DNA from: Thermodesulfovibrio sp. 3462-1 | Lineage (GTDB): Bacteria > Nitrospirota > Thermodesulfovibrionia > Thermodesulfovibrionales > Thermodesulfovibrionaceae | DNA: 64,000 nt | NCBI RefSeq assembly: GCF_040451425.1 | Contig: NZ_CP144374.1 | Coordinates: 434,001-498,000, forward strand | Reading direction: 5' to 3' | Shown: positions 43,644-52,809 of the stretch, piece after piece | How positions within the stretch are numbered: position 1 is the stretch's first letter | Layout: every line of letters begins with the position of its first letter | The notes under the pieces: model-generated | Database searches by the model: none | What the model was told of the DNA's origin: nothing | Seen by the model: the letters and a program-made list of their open reading frames with translations, nothing else | Made by a program: the position numbers and the translations under genes

Positions 43644-44613
43644 TGAGGCTTGTTTATTAAATGATGTTTCCCAGTTTTATGGAAAAGAGATTGCAACAAG
43701 AGATGCTTATGGTATTACACTTGTTGAATTAGGCAAGAGAAATCCAAATATAGTTGTTCTTGATGCTGATCTCAGCTGTTCCACAAAGACTGCCAAGTTT
43801 GCAAAGAGCTTTCCAGAAAGATTTTTTAACATTGGAATTTCTGAACAGGATATGATTGGAGTTGCTGCTGGACTTGCTCTTACAGGTAAAATTCCCTTTG
43901 CTTCCACATTTGCAATTTTTGCCACTGGAAGAGCATGGGAACAGATCAGGCAGACTGTTTGTTATTCAAATGCAAATGTAAAAATTGTTGCAACTCATGG
44001 AGGAATTACAGTTGGCGAGGATGGAGCAACTCATCAGGCAGTTGAGGATGTAGCACTTATGCGTGTTATCCCCGGGATGACAGTTATTGTTCCAGCAGAT
44101 GCCTATGAAACTGCACAGGCTGTAACATTGGCAGCAGAATACTACGGACCTGTTTATATAAGACTTGGAAGGGCAAAGGTTTCTTCAGTAATGCCTGAAG
44201 ACTATAAATTTCAGATTGGAAAAGCTTATCTATTTAAAATTGGCAGGGATGTAAACATAATAGCAAATGGAATTATGGTTTCAGAGGCATTGAAGGCTTC
44301 AGAAATTTTAAATAAAGAAGGAATAGATACAGGTGTAGCAAATTTTTCCTCTGTTAAACCAATTGATGAGCAAACTTTATTAAAAATTGCAAGGTCTTCA
44401 AAGTTAATCATAACAGCAGAGGAACACTCAATAATTGGAGGTCTTGGTTCAGCTGTAACTGAGTTTATTTCTGAAAATCATCCTACTGTAGTGAAAAGAA
44501 TCGGGATAAGAGATACCTTTGGATGCTCTGGTTCATGGAAAGAATTGCTCAAACTTTATGGTCTTACAGCTGAAAACATTGTTCAAACAGTGAAAGATTT
44601 TTTTAAAAAATGA
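43630..44613 (+). CDS. tktB: Transketolase, C-terminal (pyrimidine-binding) subunit
   Basis: This is the C-terminal half of the split transketolase, 327 residues, with the pyrimidine-binding domain (ATRDAYGITLVEL, FFNIGISEQDMIGVAAGLAL, THGGITVGEDGATHQ) and the regulatory C-terminal domain. It pairs with the preceding subunit, overlapping by 14 bases. Distant relatives include 1-deoxyxylulose-5-phosphate synthase and pyruvate dehydrogenase E1; the pair as a whole fits transketolase best. ftsE overlaps its stop by 4 bases (ATGA), making a mixed metabolic/division operon. Confidence 0.92.
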   Translation: MGKINEACLLNDVSQFYGKEIATRDAYGITLVELGKRNPNIVVLDADLSCSTKTAKFAKSFPERFFNIGISEQDMIGVAAGLALTGKIPFASTFAIFATGRAWEQIRQTVCYSNANVKIVATHGGITVGEDGATHQAVEDVALMRVIPGMTVIVPADAYETAQAVTLAAEYYGPVYIRLGRAKVSSVMPEDYKFQIGKAYLFKIGRDVNIIANGIMVSEALKASEILNKEGIDTGVANFSSVKPIDEQTLLKIARSSKLIITAEEHSIIGGLGSAVTEFISENHPTVVKRIGIRDTFGCSGSWKELLKLYGLTAENIVQTVKDFFKK

Positions 44614-45257
44614 TAACGTTCCAGGGAGTTTATAAATACTACAGCGGAGTGGCTGTTTTACAAAATGTTTCATTTAATATAGAAAAAGGTGAGCTTGTAT
44701 TCATAACAGGTCCTTCTGGAGCTGGTAAAACAACACTTCTTAAATTAATCTTTGGAAGCGAATTCCCGGATGAAGGTGAAATAAAGGTGGCAGATTTTGA
44801 ACTCAGCCGAATAAAACAAAAAGAGATACCAAAACTAAGAAGAGTGGTTACCTTTGTTTTTCAGGATTTTAGATTAAGGCAGGATTTAACAGTTTTTGAC
44901 AATGTGGCACTTCCTTTGAGAGTTATTGGAGAAAAAGAAAAAGAGATTAAAATAAAGGTTTTTGATGTTTTGAAAGATGTTGCCTTAAGACATAAAGCAG
45001 ACAGCATTGTTAAAACTCTATCTGGTGGTGAACAGCAAAAAGTTGCCATAGCAAGAGCTATTATTACAAATCCTCAGATTATTCTTGCTGATGAGCCTAC
45101 AGGAAATCTTGATCCTGAGGCATCACAGGATGTAATAAATCTTTTTAAAAGAATAAATAACAAAGGTTGTAATGTTGTCATTGCCACACATAATAAAGAA
45201 CTTTTTAAAAATTCTTCTTACAGAGTTTTAAATTTAAAAGAGGGGAAAGTTCAATGA
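44610..45257 (+). CDS. ftsE: Cell division ABC ATPase FtsE
   Basis: FtsE is the cytoplasmic ATPase of FtsEX, which signals across the membrane to cell-wall hydrolases at the septum. The 215-residue protein has Walker A GPSGAGKTTLLKL, signature LSGGEQQKVAIARA and Walker B ILADEPTGNLD. It overlaps the upstream transketolase gene and the downstream ftsX by 4 bases each. Next in line is an EnvC-like activator, the known periplasmic partner of FtsEX in E. coli. Confidence 0.95.
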   Translation: MITFQGVYKYYSGVAVLQNVSFNIEKGELVFITGPSGAGKTTLLKLIFGSEFPDEGEIKVADFELSRIKQKEIPKLRRVVTFVFQDFRLRQDLTVFDNVALPLRVIGEKEKEIKIKVFDVLKDVALRHKADSIVKTLSGGEQQKVAIARAIITNPQIILADEPTGNLDPEASQDVINLFKRINNKGCNVVIATHNKELFKNSSYRVLNLKEGKVQ

Positions 45258-46117
45258 AGATGCAGCTTCAATCAGCAATTAAAGGATTATGGTTCAACAG
45301 ATGGTCATCTTTACTGTGTATGGTTAGTATTGGCATATGTTTCTTTATTTTTACAGCAGTATTTTTACTGCTTTACAATCTTGAAATTTTTACAAAAAAG
45401 CTTTCTGAGAAAGCAGCCATAGTTATATATATAAAAGAAGGCACAACTCAGGATGAAACTTCTTCTATGATTGCGAATTTAAAAAAAATGGGAGTTTTTT
45501 CAAAAATTCAATATATTTCAAAAGATGAAGCTTTAAACGAAATGAAAGATCTTATTGATCCTGCATTAATACAACTTATTGGATACAATCCCCTTTCTGA
45601 TACAGTAGAGGCTTTCATAAAAGAGGAAAATCTTAAAAATATTGAAGAAATAACAAAAAAAATCAAAGAAATAAAAATTGTTGATGATGTTTATTATCCA
45701 ACCAAAATCATATCAGGATTGAAGACAATAAAGGTAACCATGTGGAATTTTGCTATTGCTGTGCTTTGTTTTATTTCAATTGCAATTTTATTTATAATTT
45801 ACGCTACTGTAAAGAGTTTTTACTGGAAAAAAACTGAAGAAATTGAGATTTTAAAACTTCTTGGAGCAACTCCTTCCTTCATAAGACTGCCTTTTTTAAT
45901 TGAAGGAGGAATCATTGGATTGGGAGGAAGTATTTTTGCAACTGTTTTAATTATTTTGATATACTTTGCTTTACATTCAAAAGATATTTTAACTTACCTG
46001 CCAGCAGTGACTCAGATTGTTTTTCCTGTTGAGGTTTTTTATGTATTGCCAGTATTTGGTGTAATTTTTGGGATGCTTTCTTCTTTTTTTGCACTTGGTA
46101 AAATAAAATATCAATAA
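45254..46117 (+). CDS. ftsX: Cell division permease-like protein FtsX
   Basis: FtsX has four membrane segments and a large extracytoplasmic loop that contacts the hydrolase activator. The 287-residue protein has an N-terminal membrane helix (about 20-42) and a periplasmic domain (about 50-160, including AAIVIYIKEGT and DEALNEMKD). Three C-terminal helices surround the segment EEIEILKLLGATPSFIRLPFLIEG, typical of FtsX. It forms the ftsE-ftsX-envC operon. Confidence 0.95.
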   Translation: MKMQLQSAIKGLWFNRWSSLLCMVSIGICFFIFTAVFLLLYNLEIFTKKLSEKAAIVIYIKEGTTQDETSSMIANLKKMGVFSKIQYISKDEALNEMKDLIDPALIQLIGYNPLSDTVEAFIKEENLKNIEEITKKIKEIKIVDDVYYPTKIISGLKTIKVTMWNFAIAVLCFISIAILFIIYATVKSFYWKKTEEIEILKLLGATPSFIRLPFLIEGGIIGLGGSIFATVLIILIYFALHSKDILTYLPAVTQIVFPVEVFYVLPVFGVIFGMLSSFFALGKIKYQ

Positions 46118-46119
46118 AG

Positions 46120-47271
46120 ATGAGTAAAAAGTTACACATTATAATAGCCCTATTTTTTATTGTTGTGAGTTCTGTTAGTTTTGCTGCTCAACCAAAAGAA
46201 GAATTAAATCAGATAAAAAAAGAGCTTAAGATCCATAAAAAAAAGCTCGAGGAGACAAAAAAAATTGAAGAAAATGTTCTTGAAGATTTAAAGAGAGTTT
46301 CAAGACAACTTAGTGAAATAGAAAAAAACATAAAAAATCATCGTGCAAAGATAAAAAGCCTGCAGATAAGAATTGCAGAAACAGAAAAAGGGATAAAAAC
46401 TTACAGCGCTCAACTTGAAGAGAGAAAGATTTATCTAATAAACAGAATAAAAGGAATTCAGAAACTGAGCAAAGAGCCTGATGTAGCATTGATAATTTTA
46501 ATGGAAGAAGACACAACAAAGGCATTTCGTCTCATGAGAAATACTCAAAAAATTGTTAACATTGATAAAAAACTAATACAACAATATAAAGCAGAACTTG
46601 GTAATTTAATACTGCAACAAACAGAGTTAAAAAAACTTTATGCCTCATTAAAGCAGGAAGAGGAAGCTCTTAAAAAAACCGAGGAAGCTCAAAAGCAAAA
46701 GAAAAAAGAAAAAGAAGTTTTACTTGCTAAGGTAAGACAAAATAAAGCCCTTTATGAGAAAAAAATTAGGGAACTTGAAGAAAATGCAAGAAGGCTTACA
46801 AGACTTCTTCAGGAAACTGAAAGAAAAGAAAAAAGAACAGGTAAAATAGAATCTTTGCCGCAGGGAGGTTTTACTAAAAAAAGAGGAAGTCTTCTATGGC
46901 CTGTGAGCGGTCCTGTTGTTGCCCATTATGGCAGCCAAAGGGATCCTGTTTTTAATGTTCCAATTATGAGAAGCGGAATTTACATTCAAGCACAACCTGG
47001 CACTCAAGTAAAAGCCTCTGCTGACGGTAGGGTTGTTTATGCAAATTATTTTAAAGGATATGAAAACCTTGTTATAATAAGTCATGGAGATGGTTACTAC
47101 ACAGTCTATGGTAATCTTGGTTCAATGAGCGTGAAGGAAGGTTCGTATGTTAAAGCAGGGCAAGTCATTGGAGCAGTTGGAAGTAATTCAAATATAGATA
47201 CGCCAGCCTTGTATTTTGAGGTTAGATATAGAGGAAAACCACTTAATCCAGAACAGTGGTTAAGAAAATGA
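46120..47271 (+). CDS. envC: EnvC-like murein hydrolase activator (degenerate LytM domain)
   Basis: This is an exported protein of 383 residues: a signal peptide (about 1-22), a long Lys/Glu-rich coiled coil (about 25-245) and a C-terminal M23/LytM domain (about 260-380). In active LytM peptidases zinc is bound by HxxxD and HxH. Here the first motif reads MRSGIYI and the last His position YGNL, so the ligands are lost. That is the condition of E. coli EnvC, which activates amidases rather than cutting peptidoglycan. It starts 2 bases after ftsX, supporting an FtsEX-EnvC septal pathway. Confidence 0.9.
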   Translation: MSKKLHIIIALFFIVVSSVSFAAQPKEELNQIKKELKIHKKKLEETKKIEENVLEDLKRVSRQLSEIEKNIKNHRAKIKSLQIRIAETEKGIKTYSAQLEERKIYLINRIKGIQKLSKEPDVALIILMEEDTTKAFRLMRNTQKIVNIDKKLIQQYKAELGNLILQQTELKKLYASLKQEEEALKKTEEAQKQKKKEKEVLLAKVRQNKALYEKKIRELEENARRLTRLLQETERKEKRTGKIESLPQGGFTKKRGSLLWPVSGPVVAHYGSQRDPVFNVPIMRSGIYIQAQPGTQVKASADGRVVYANYFKGYENLVIISHGDGYYTVYGNLGSMSVKEGSYVKAGQVIGAVGSNSNIDTPALYFEVRYRGKPLNPEQWLRK

Positions 47272-47291
47272 AAAGGAGGAATAAATAAGAG

Positions 47292-48563
47292 ATGAAAAAA
47301 AAGATTAAGATTTCAGCATTAATCTTTATTATTGCCTTTATGGGAATAATAATAGGAAGATGGTCAGCAGCTCAAAATACAGATAGTATTTACGAGGATT
47401 TAAGGACATTTACTGAGGTTTTTACAACAATAAAGAAAAATTATGTTGAAAATGTTAATCCCCATGAACTCATAATATCTGCAATTAAAGGAATGGTTAA
47501 TTCTCTTGACCCTCATTCTGCCTATTTAACTCCAGAAGCCTATAAAGAATTTCAGACAGAAACTAAAGGTGAATTCGGAGGAATAGGAATTCAGATTGGG
47601 ATAAAAGATGGTAGTTTAACAGTAATTGCTCCGATTGAAGACACTCCTGCATGGAAAGCTGGAATTAAAGCAGGTGATAAGATTATAAAAATTGATGGGC
47701 AGTCAACAAAAGATATGAATATAAATGATGCTGTGTCAAAAATGCGTGGGCCAAAAGGAAAACCTGTTACTCTTACAATACAAAGGGATGAATGGAAACA
47801 ACCTAAAGACATCACAATTATAAGAGACATAATCAAAATTAAAAGCGTAAAATACAAAATGATTGATAAAGAAATTGGTTATATAAAACTCATTCAATTT
47901 CAAGAAGGCACAGCACAGGATCTGGCAAATGCATTACAAAGTCTTAAAGAATCAGGAATGCAAAGCCTTATTCTTGACTTAAGAAATAATCCTGGAGGAC
48001 TTCTTCAGAGTGCAGTTGATGTTTCTGAACAATTTTTACCTCCAAAGCATCTTGTTGTATCAATTAAGGGAAGAACAGGAGACAAAATCGATTATTATAC
48101 TGAAAATTTAAGGCCTGCTTACACTGATATTCCTATGATTGTTCTTGTAAATCAAGGTTCTGCCTCTGCATCAGAGATTGTTGCAGGAGCTTTACAAGAC
48201 TGGGGCAGGGCTTTAATTGTCGGAGTGCAAACTTTTGGAAAAGGTTCTGTTCAGAGCCTCATTCCTTTAAGTGATGGATCTGCTTTGAAACTTACTACAG
48301 CGAAATACTACACACCAAAAGGAAGAAGCATTCATGGAGTTGGAATAATGCCAGATATAGTGGTAAAACTTGAAAGCAAAAATGGCAAGGAAGTTCCTGT
48401 AATTAGAGAAAAGGATCTTGAACAACATCTGAAGGGAGAAAAAGTTGAACCTCAGGAAAAGGCTCCTCAAGAGGTTGATGAAAAAGATGATACCCAGCTT
48501 CAGAGAGCAATTGATATTTTAAAAAGCTGGAAAATAATGGAAAAATTAAAAAAGGCAGCATAA
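47292..48563 (+). CDS. ctpA: Carboxyl-terminal processing protease (S41)
   Basis: This 423-residue periplasmic serine protease of the CtpA/Prc family is anchored by an N-terminal hydrophobic segment (about 5-24). A PDZ domain (about 85-165, FGGIGIQIG, GIKAGDKIIKIDG) precedes the S41 catalytic core. The catalytic Ser lies in NQGSASASEIVAGAL and the Lys in TFGKGSVQS. It follows envC by 20 bases with an AAGGAGG site. Members of this family control the level of peptidoglycan hydrolases in several bacteria, which fits its place after ftsEX-envC, but the substrate here is inferred only. Confidence 0.95.
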   Translation: MKKKIKISALIFIIAFMGIIIGRWSAAQNTDSIYEDLRTFTEVFTTIKKNYVENVNPHELIISAIKGMVNSLDPHSAYLTPEAYKEFQTETKGEFGGIGIQIGIKDGSLTVIAPIEDTPAWKAGIKAGDKIIKIDGQSTKDMNINDAVSKMRGPKGKPVTLTIQRDEWKQPKDITIIRDIIKIKSVKYKMIDKEIGYIKLIQFQEGTAQDLANALQSLKESGMQSLILDLRNNPGGLLQSAVDVSEQFLPPKHLVVSIKGRTGDKIDYYTENLRPAYTDIPMIVLVNQGSASASEIVAGALQDWGRALIVGVQTFGKGSVQSLIPLSDGSALKLTTAKYYTPKGRSIHGVGIMPDIVVKLESKNGKEVPVIREKDLEQHLKGEKVEPQEKAPQEVDEKDDTQLQRAIDILKSWKIMEKLKKAA

Positions 48564-48606
48564 CACTGTAAAGAATTTTCAATTTTCTGTTAAAATATTT
48601 TTTGAC

Positions 48607-48635
48607 CTCCCGCGAAAGCGGGAGAATTTTATTTT
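48607..48635 (+). terminator. Intrinsic terminator after ctpA
   Basis: A perfect 7-bp stem (CTCCCGC, 48607-48613; GCGGGAG, 48618-48624) with a stable GAAA loop is followed by AATTTTATTTT. It sits 43 bases after the ctpA stop and ends just before the next gene, separating the division operon from yceD-rpmF-plsX-fabH. Confidence 0.85.
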
Positions 48636-48646
48636 GAGGTATTAAA

Positions 48647-49165
48647 ATGAAAATCGAGGTCTTTGATATACCTGATGAAGGACTTGATATTGAACTGGAA
48701 GAAACTCCAAAAATAGAGGGAATAAAGATTACCAAATCTTTTAAAGCAATTTTGAGGATTGAGAAAAAAGGAGCAGAGGTTTTTGTAAAAGGTATTGTTA
48801 GTGGAGAAGTTGAACTTCAATGTAGCAGATGCCTTAAGGAATATACGATGCCTATAAAAACCTTAGTGGAAGTTACATATCATCCAATTGAGGAGCTCAG
48901 TAAAGAAGAGCTTGTTGAACTTAAGAAAGATGAAATGGATGTAGATTTTTACAGAGAAGGAATAATTGACACAGAAGATATAATTCGCGACCAAATTTTG
49001 CTTAATATTCCAATGAAACCTTTGTGTTCTGAAGACTGTAAAGGGTTATGTCCTATCTGCGGGACAGATTTAAATGAATTTAAATGTGGATGCGTAGTTA
49101 AAGAAATAGATCCAAGAATGGCTGTATTACAATCACTTTTAAGGAGGATGAAGAAAAATGGCTAA
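48647..49165 (+). CDS. YceD/DUF177 family protein
   Basis: This 172-residue member of the YceD (DUF177) family is usually encoded just before rpmF and implicated in large-subunit rRNA/ribosome assembly in some bacteria and plastids. The family motif appears as LQCSRCLKEY, and the C-terminal half has SEDCKGLCPICGTDLN and KCGC, likely a zinc site. The rpmF start lies within its last 8 bases. Gene order yceD-rpmF-plsX-fabH matches E. coli and many others. Confidence 0.92.
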   Translation: MKIEVFDIPDEGLDIELEETPKIEGIKITKSFKAILRIEKKGAEVFVKGIVSGEVELQCSRCLKEYTMPIKTLVEVTYHPIEELSKEELVELKKDEMDVDFYREGIIDTEDIIRDQILLNIPMKPLCSEDCKGLCPICGTDLNEFKCGCVVKEIDPRMAVLQSLLRRMKKNG

Positions 49166-49340
49166 TCCAAGACATCGTCATACCCCTTCAAGAAGGGACA
49201 AAAGAAGAGCAAATTGGCTTAAAATGGCTGTGCCTACACTTGTTGAATGCCCTGAATGTAAGGAGCCAAAGCTCGCACACAGGGTATGTCCAAATTGTGG
49301 CACTTATAAAGGAAAAAAATTCTTAGAGGTTGAAGAGTAA
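49158..49340 (+). CDS. rpmF: Ribosomal protein bL32
   Basis: This is large-subunit protein L32 (60 residues), with the typical N-terminus ANPRHRHTPSRRDKRRANW. A complete zinc ribbon follows (CPECKEPKLAHRVCPNCG; CxxC...CxxC), so it is the zinc-binding form. It is translated inside the end of yceD (AAGGAGG upstream), and plsX follows after 9 bases. Confidence 0.97.
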   Translation: MANPRHRHTPSRRDKRRANWLKMAVPTLVECPECKEPKLAHRVCPNCGTYKGKKFLEVEE

Positions 49341-49349
49341 TTTAAAAAA

Positions 49350-50387
49350 ATGCTAAAAATTGCTGTTGATGCAATGGGGGGCGATTTTGCCCCTGAAGTA
49401 AATATTTTAGGTGCTATAGAAGCAGCTTCAGATAGCGAAATAGAGATTATTCTTGTTGGGGAGGAAAATAAAATAAATGAATTTTTAAAAGATAGGAAAG
49501 ATTTAAAGGGAAAAATATCTATTTTGCATGTGGAAGAACAGGTTGGGATGGATGAAACTGTCTCAACTGCCATTAGAAGAAAAAATACATCCATGAAAAA
49601 AGCTATAGAACTTGTAAAGGAAGGCAATGCTCAAGCTGTTCTTAGTGCGGGTAATTCTGGTGCAATGATGGCTTTAAGCCTTCTTTTACTTGGGAAGCTA
49701 CCAAATGTTGACAGACCAGCTATTGCCACAGTAATGCCAAGTCTTAAAGGTCATTTTATTCTTCTCGATGCAGGAGCAAATGTTGATTGTAAAGCAGAAC
49801 ATTTACTTCAATTTGCCTACATGGGAAATGCCTATCATAAAGCTCTTTTTAACTCCACTTCTCCCAAAATAGCGCTTCTTAGCATTGGTGAGGAAGCAAC
49901 AAAAGGAAATGAGGCAACAAAAGAAGCCTTCAGGCTTCTTAAGTCATCAAAGCTCAATTTTATAGGAAATATTGAAGGAAAAGATATATTTTTTGGCTCA
50001 GCTGATGTTGTTGTTTGTGATGGTTTTGTAGGTAACATTGTTTTAAAGGTAGGTGAAGGGCTTGCAGAAGCATTGATGAAAATGCTAAAAAGAGAGGTCA
50101 CAGAGATAATAACTGGAAGGCTTGGATATATGATGATAAAACCAGCTATAAAGAGTTTTCGGAAAAAGGTTGATTACTCAGAGTATGGCGGCGCTCTTTT
50201 ACTTGGAATTAATGGCACAAGCATAATATGTCATGGAAGATCTTCGGCAAAGGCAATAAAAAATGCAATAAAGGTTGCTGCAGAAATGGCAAAAAAAGAG
50301 ATTTACAAAACAATCTCAGAAAGTTTAGAGCATATGGAGGAGATTAATGAAAGCACGAATAGTTTCAACAGGCTCTTATGTTCCTGA
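49350..50387 (+). CDS. plsX: Phosphate acyltransferase PlsX
   Basis: PlsX converts acyl-ACP and phosphate to acyl-phosphate, the first step of phospholipid synthesis in most bacteria. The 345-residue protein has DAMGGDFAPEVNILGA at the N-terminus and VLSAGNSGAMMAL, LDAGANVDCKAEHL and GFVGNIVLKVGEGL. It links membrane-lipid synthesis with fabH downstream. The 41-base overlap with fabH is unusually long. Confidence 0.96.
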   Translation: MLKIAVDAMGGDFAPEVNILGAIEAASDSEIEIILVGEENKINEFLKDRKDLKGKISILHVEEQVGMDETVSTAIRRKNTSMKKAIELVKEGNAQAVLSAGNSGAMMALSLLLLGKLPNVDRPAIATVMPSLKGHFILLDAGANVDCKAEHLLQFAYMGNAYHKALFNSTSPKIALLSIGEEATKGNEATKEAFRLLKSSKLNFIGNIEGKDIFFGSADVVVCDGFVGNIVLKVGEGLAEALMKMLKREVTEIITGRLGYMMIKPAIKSFRKKVDYSEYGGALLLGINGTSIICHGRSSAKAIKNAIKVAAEMAKKEIYKTISESLEHMEEINESTNSFNRLLCS

Positions 50388-51324
50388 AAAAGTTTTAACA
50401 AACCATGATCTTGAAAAAATGGTAGAAACATCAGATGAATGGATAACTGAAAGAACAGGAATAAAAGAAAGAAGAATAGCATCAGCAGAGCAGGCAACAA
50501 GTGATCTTGCCTATGAAGCTTCTATTAAAGCATTAAAAAAAGCAAATTTAACCGCAGAAGACATAGATTTAATTATTGTTGCAACAGTTACACCTGATAT
50601 GCTTGTTCCATCCTGTGCGTGTATTCTTCAAATGAAGCTTGGAGCAACCCGTGCAGTAGCCTTTGACATAAATGGTGCGTGCACAGGCTTTATTTATGCG
50701 CTGGCTGTAGCAGAAAAATTCATAAGAACAGGTTCATCAAAGAGAGCACTTGTCATAGGTGCTGAGACTCTTTCAAAATTTACCGATTGGACTGACAGAA
50801 CCACTTGTGTTCTTCTGGCTGATGGAGCTGGTGCAGTGATACTTGAACCAACAAAGAAAGATGAAGGAATTAAGATAATAGACATTTATTCAGATGGAAC
50901 AATGTGGGATTTTATACACATGCCTGCAGGAGGCTCAAAAATGCCTGTCACAGAAGATGTAATTAAACAGAGGCTTAACTTTATAAAAATGAGAGGCAAT
51001 GAAACATTCAAAGTTGCAGTTAAAACTCTTGAAGAAATTGTTGATGCCACGCTTAAAAAGGCTGGAATTACTTCGTCAGAGCTTGCTTTATTGGTTCCTC
51101 ATCAGGCAAACATTAGAATTATTCAAGCAATGGCAAAAAGACTTGAACTGCCAATGGAAAAAGTAATGGTAAATATAAATAAATACGGTAATACCTCAGC
51201 TGCCTCTATTCCTATTGCACTGGATGAAGCTGTGCAGAATGAAAAAATTAAAAGAGGTGAATATGTTATGCTTGCAGCCTTTGGAGCAGGACTTACATGG
51301 GGGTCAGCTTTGATAAAGTGGTAA
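50347..51324 (+). CDS. fabH: 3-oxoacyl-ACP synthase III
   Basis: FabH starts fatty-acid synthesis by condensing acyl-CoA with malonyl-ACP. The 325-residue thiolase-fold enzyme has the catalytic Cys in DINGACTGFIYAL, the His in VPHQANIRII and the Asn in INKYGNTSAASIP. The start at 50347 follows GGAGG inside the end of plsX and gives the standard N-terminus (STGSYVPEKVLTN). No fabD/G/acpP follows; the next gene is on the other strand, one base away. Confidence 0.97.
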   Translation: MKARIVSTGSYVPEKVLTNHDLEKMVETSDEWITERTGIKERRIASAEQATSDLAYEASIKALKKANLTAEDIDLIIVATVTPDMLVPSCACILQMKLGATRAVAFDINGACTGFIYALAVAEKFIRTGSSKRALVIGAETLSKFTDWTDRTTCVLLADGAGAVILEPTKKDEGIKIIDIYSDGTMWDFIHMPAGGSKMPVTEDVIKQRLNFIKMRGNETFKVAVKTLEEIVDATLKKAGITSSELALLVPHQANIRIIQAMAKRLELPMEKVMVNINKYGNTSAASIPIALDEAVQNEKIKRGEYVMLAAFGAGLTWGSALIKW

Positions 51325-52038
51325 TCATTTTTTCTTTTTTTTTCTATATCTGCTTACATGCCATATCCTTAAAAGGCGTTCAATTTTTTCTTTAAATAGC
51401 CATACTATTACCATTACAACCGCTGCTATGCTAGCAAGACTCAAAAATTTTTCATATTCATGATGTCTCAGATAGTCTCCACCAAGAGAAAGAAGAACTG
51501 TTCCAAGAAGTCTTCCCACTCCTGCAATTACTGTAAACTCAAGAACGCTGAGGCTGCTTAATCCCAAAAAGTAGCTCAGATAGTCTTTTGGAAATCCAGG
51601 AATCAAAAAAAGAAAAAATACTAAAAATGCACCCTTATGATGTAGCAGATAGTCAAACTTACTAAGGACCGTTGGATCAACAACCCTTTCAACAAATGGT
51701 CTTCCAAATGTTCTTCCAAGAATGAATGCAACTACTGAGCCAAGCGTAAGTCCGATTGTGGATAAGACTATTCCACCTACAGTTCCGTATAAATAACCAC
51801 CGAGTAATCCTGTTACTTCACCAGGAATTGGTGCTGCTACTACCTGAAAAGCCTGTAAAAGAACAAAGCCAATCACCCCAAAGGGTCCAAGAGACTGTAT
51901 AAAACTTTTAAGTTTTTCCTCATTGAGAAATAATTCAATAATTCCAAATTTATAGGCTAAAAAAACAGATAAAGCAATAAGCACTGCAAGGGCTATAAAC
52001 CTGAGCAGTGCTTTAAAAGTTATCTTATTTTTTACCAC
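51325..52038 (-). CDS. TVP38/TMEM64-family membrane protein (VTT domain)
   Basis: This is a 237-residue polytopic membrane protein of the TVP38/DedA superfamily with about five to six membrane segments. VTT-domain landmarks are [38 protein letters not shown] and [17 protein letters not shown]. DedA-superfamily proteins include lipid-carrier flippases and scramblases; the role of this branch is not settled. The C-terminus ends in a basic tail rich in Lys (RKKKKK). It overlaps the SPFH gene upstream by 14 bases. Confidence 0.88.
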   Translation of the reverse strand: MVKNKITFKALLRFIALAVLIALSVFLAYKFGIIELFLNEEKLKSFIQSLGPFGVIGFVLLQAFQVVAAPIPGEVTGLLGGYLYGTVGGIVLSTIGLTLGSVVAFILGRTFGRPFVERVVDPTVLSKFDYLLHHKGAFLVFFLFLIPGFPKDYLSYFLGLSSLSVLEFTVIAGVGRLLGTVLLSLGGDYLRHHEYEKFLSLASIAAVVMVIVWLFKEKIERLLRIWHVSRYRKKKKK

Positions 52039-52798
52039 GAGATATAAGCTCCATGAAAGGAGTGATTAAATCTATTGGAAGAGGGAAAAGGATTGTTGAG
52101 TTTTTCTCAGAGGCAATCTCTTTCAAAGTCTGCAAGTACCTGAGTTGCAATGCAGCAGGCTCTGATGAAATAATTCTTGCTGCCTCTGTGAGTTTTTCAG
52201 CAGCTTGAAGCTCTCCTTCTGCATGAATGATTTTTGCCCTACGCTCTCTTTCAGCTTCTGCCTGTCTTGCCATTGCTCTTAACATTTCCTGTGGCAGGTC
52301 AACATTTTTAACCTCCACTGCAGTAACCTTAATTCCCCAGGGTTCTGTTTGTGAGTCAATAACCTTCTGAAGCTCTGCATTAATCTGTTCACGATTTGTA
52401 AGCAAATCCTGAAGTTCACTCTGCCCGAGAATACTACGAAGGGTTGTCTGAGCAATCTGACTTGTTGCATAGTAAAAGTCCTCAACAGCTGTAACTGCCT
52501 TAACTGGATCAATTGGTCTGAAATAAACAACTGCATTGACTTTTACTGAAACATTATCCTTTGTAATAACATCCTGTGCTGGAACATCCATTGTAACAAT
52601 TCTCAGGCTTACTTTTACTATTTTGTCAATAACTGGCCATATAAGAACTAATCCAGGTCCTTTAACAGGAATTACTCTTCCAAGTCTGAATACAACTCCT
52701 CTTTCATATTCTTTAAGAATCTTGATTGCGCTGCTGAGAATGTAAACTGTCAGGAAAATAATTACAATCAAAGTTAAAAGTGAAGTTTCAAAAAACAT
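52025..52798 (-). CDS. SPFH/stomatin-like membrane protein (slipin)
   Basis: This 257-residue SPFH-domain protein has one N-terminal membrane helix (about 5-25) and the hallmark segments [27 protein letters not shown] and [17 protein letters not shown] coiled-coil region follows ([19 protein letters not shown]). Slipins form large membrane-bound assemblies that organise lipids or control proteases. They are often paired with NfeD; here the partner by overlap is a TVP38-type protein. An AAGGAGG-like site precedes the ATG. Confidence 0.92.
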   Translation of the reverse strand: MFFETSLLTLIVIIFLTVYILSSAIKILKEYERGVVFRLGRVIPVKGPGLVLIWPVIDKIVKVSLRIVTMDVPAQDVITKDNVSVKVNAVVYFRPIDPVKAVTAVEDFYYATSQIAQTTLRSILGQSELQDLLTNREQINAELQKVIDSQTEPWGIKVTAVEVKNVDLPQEMLRAMARQAEAERERRAKIIHAEGELQAAEKLTEAARIISSEPAALQLRYLQTLKEIASEKNSTILFPLPIDLITPFMELISRGKK

Positions 52799-52809
52799 AA
52801 AAAACCTCC

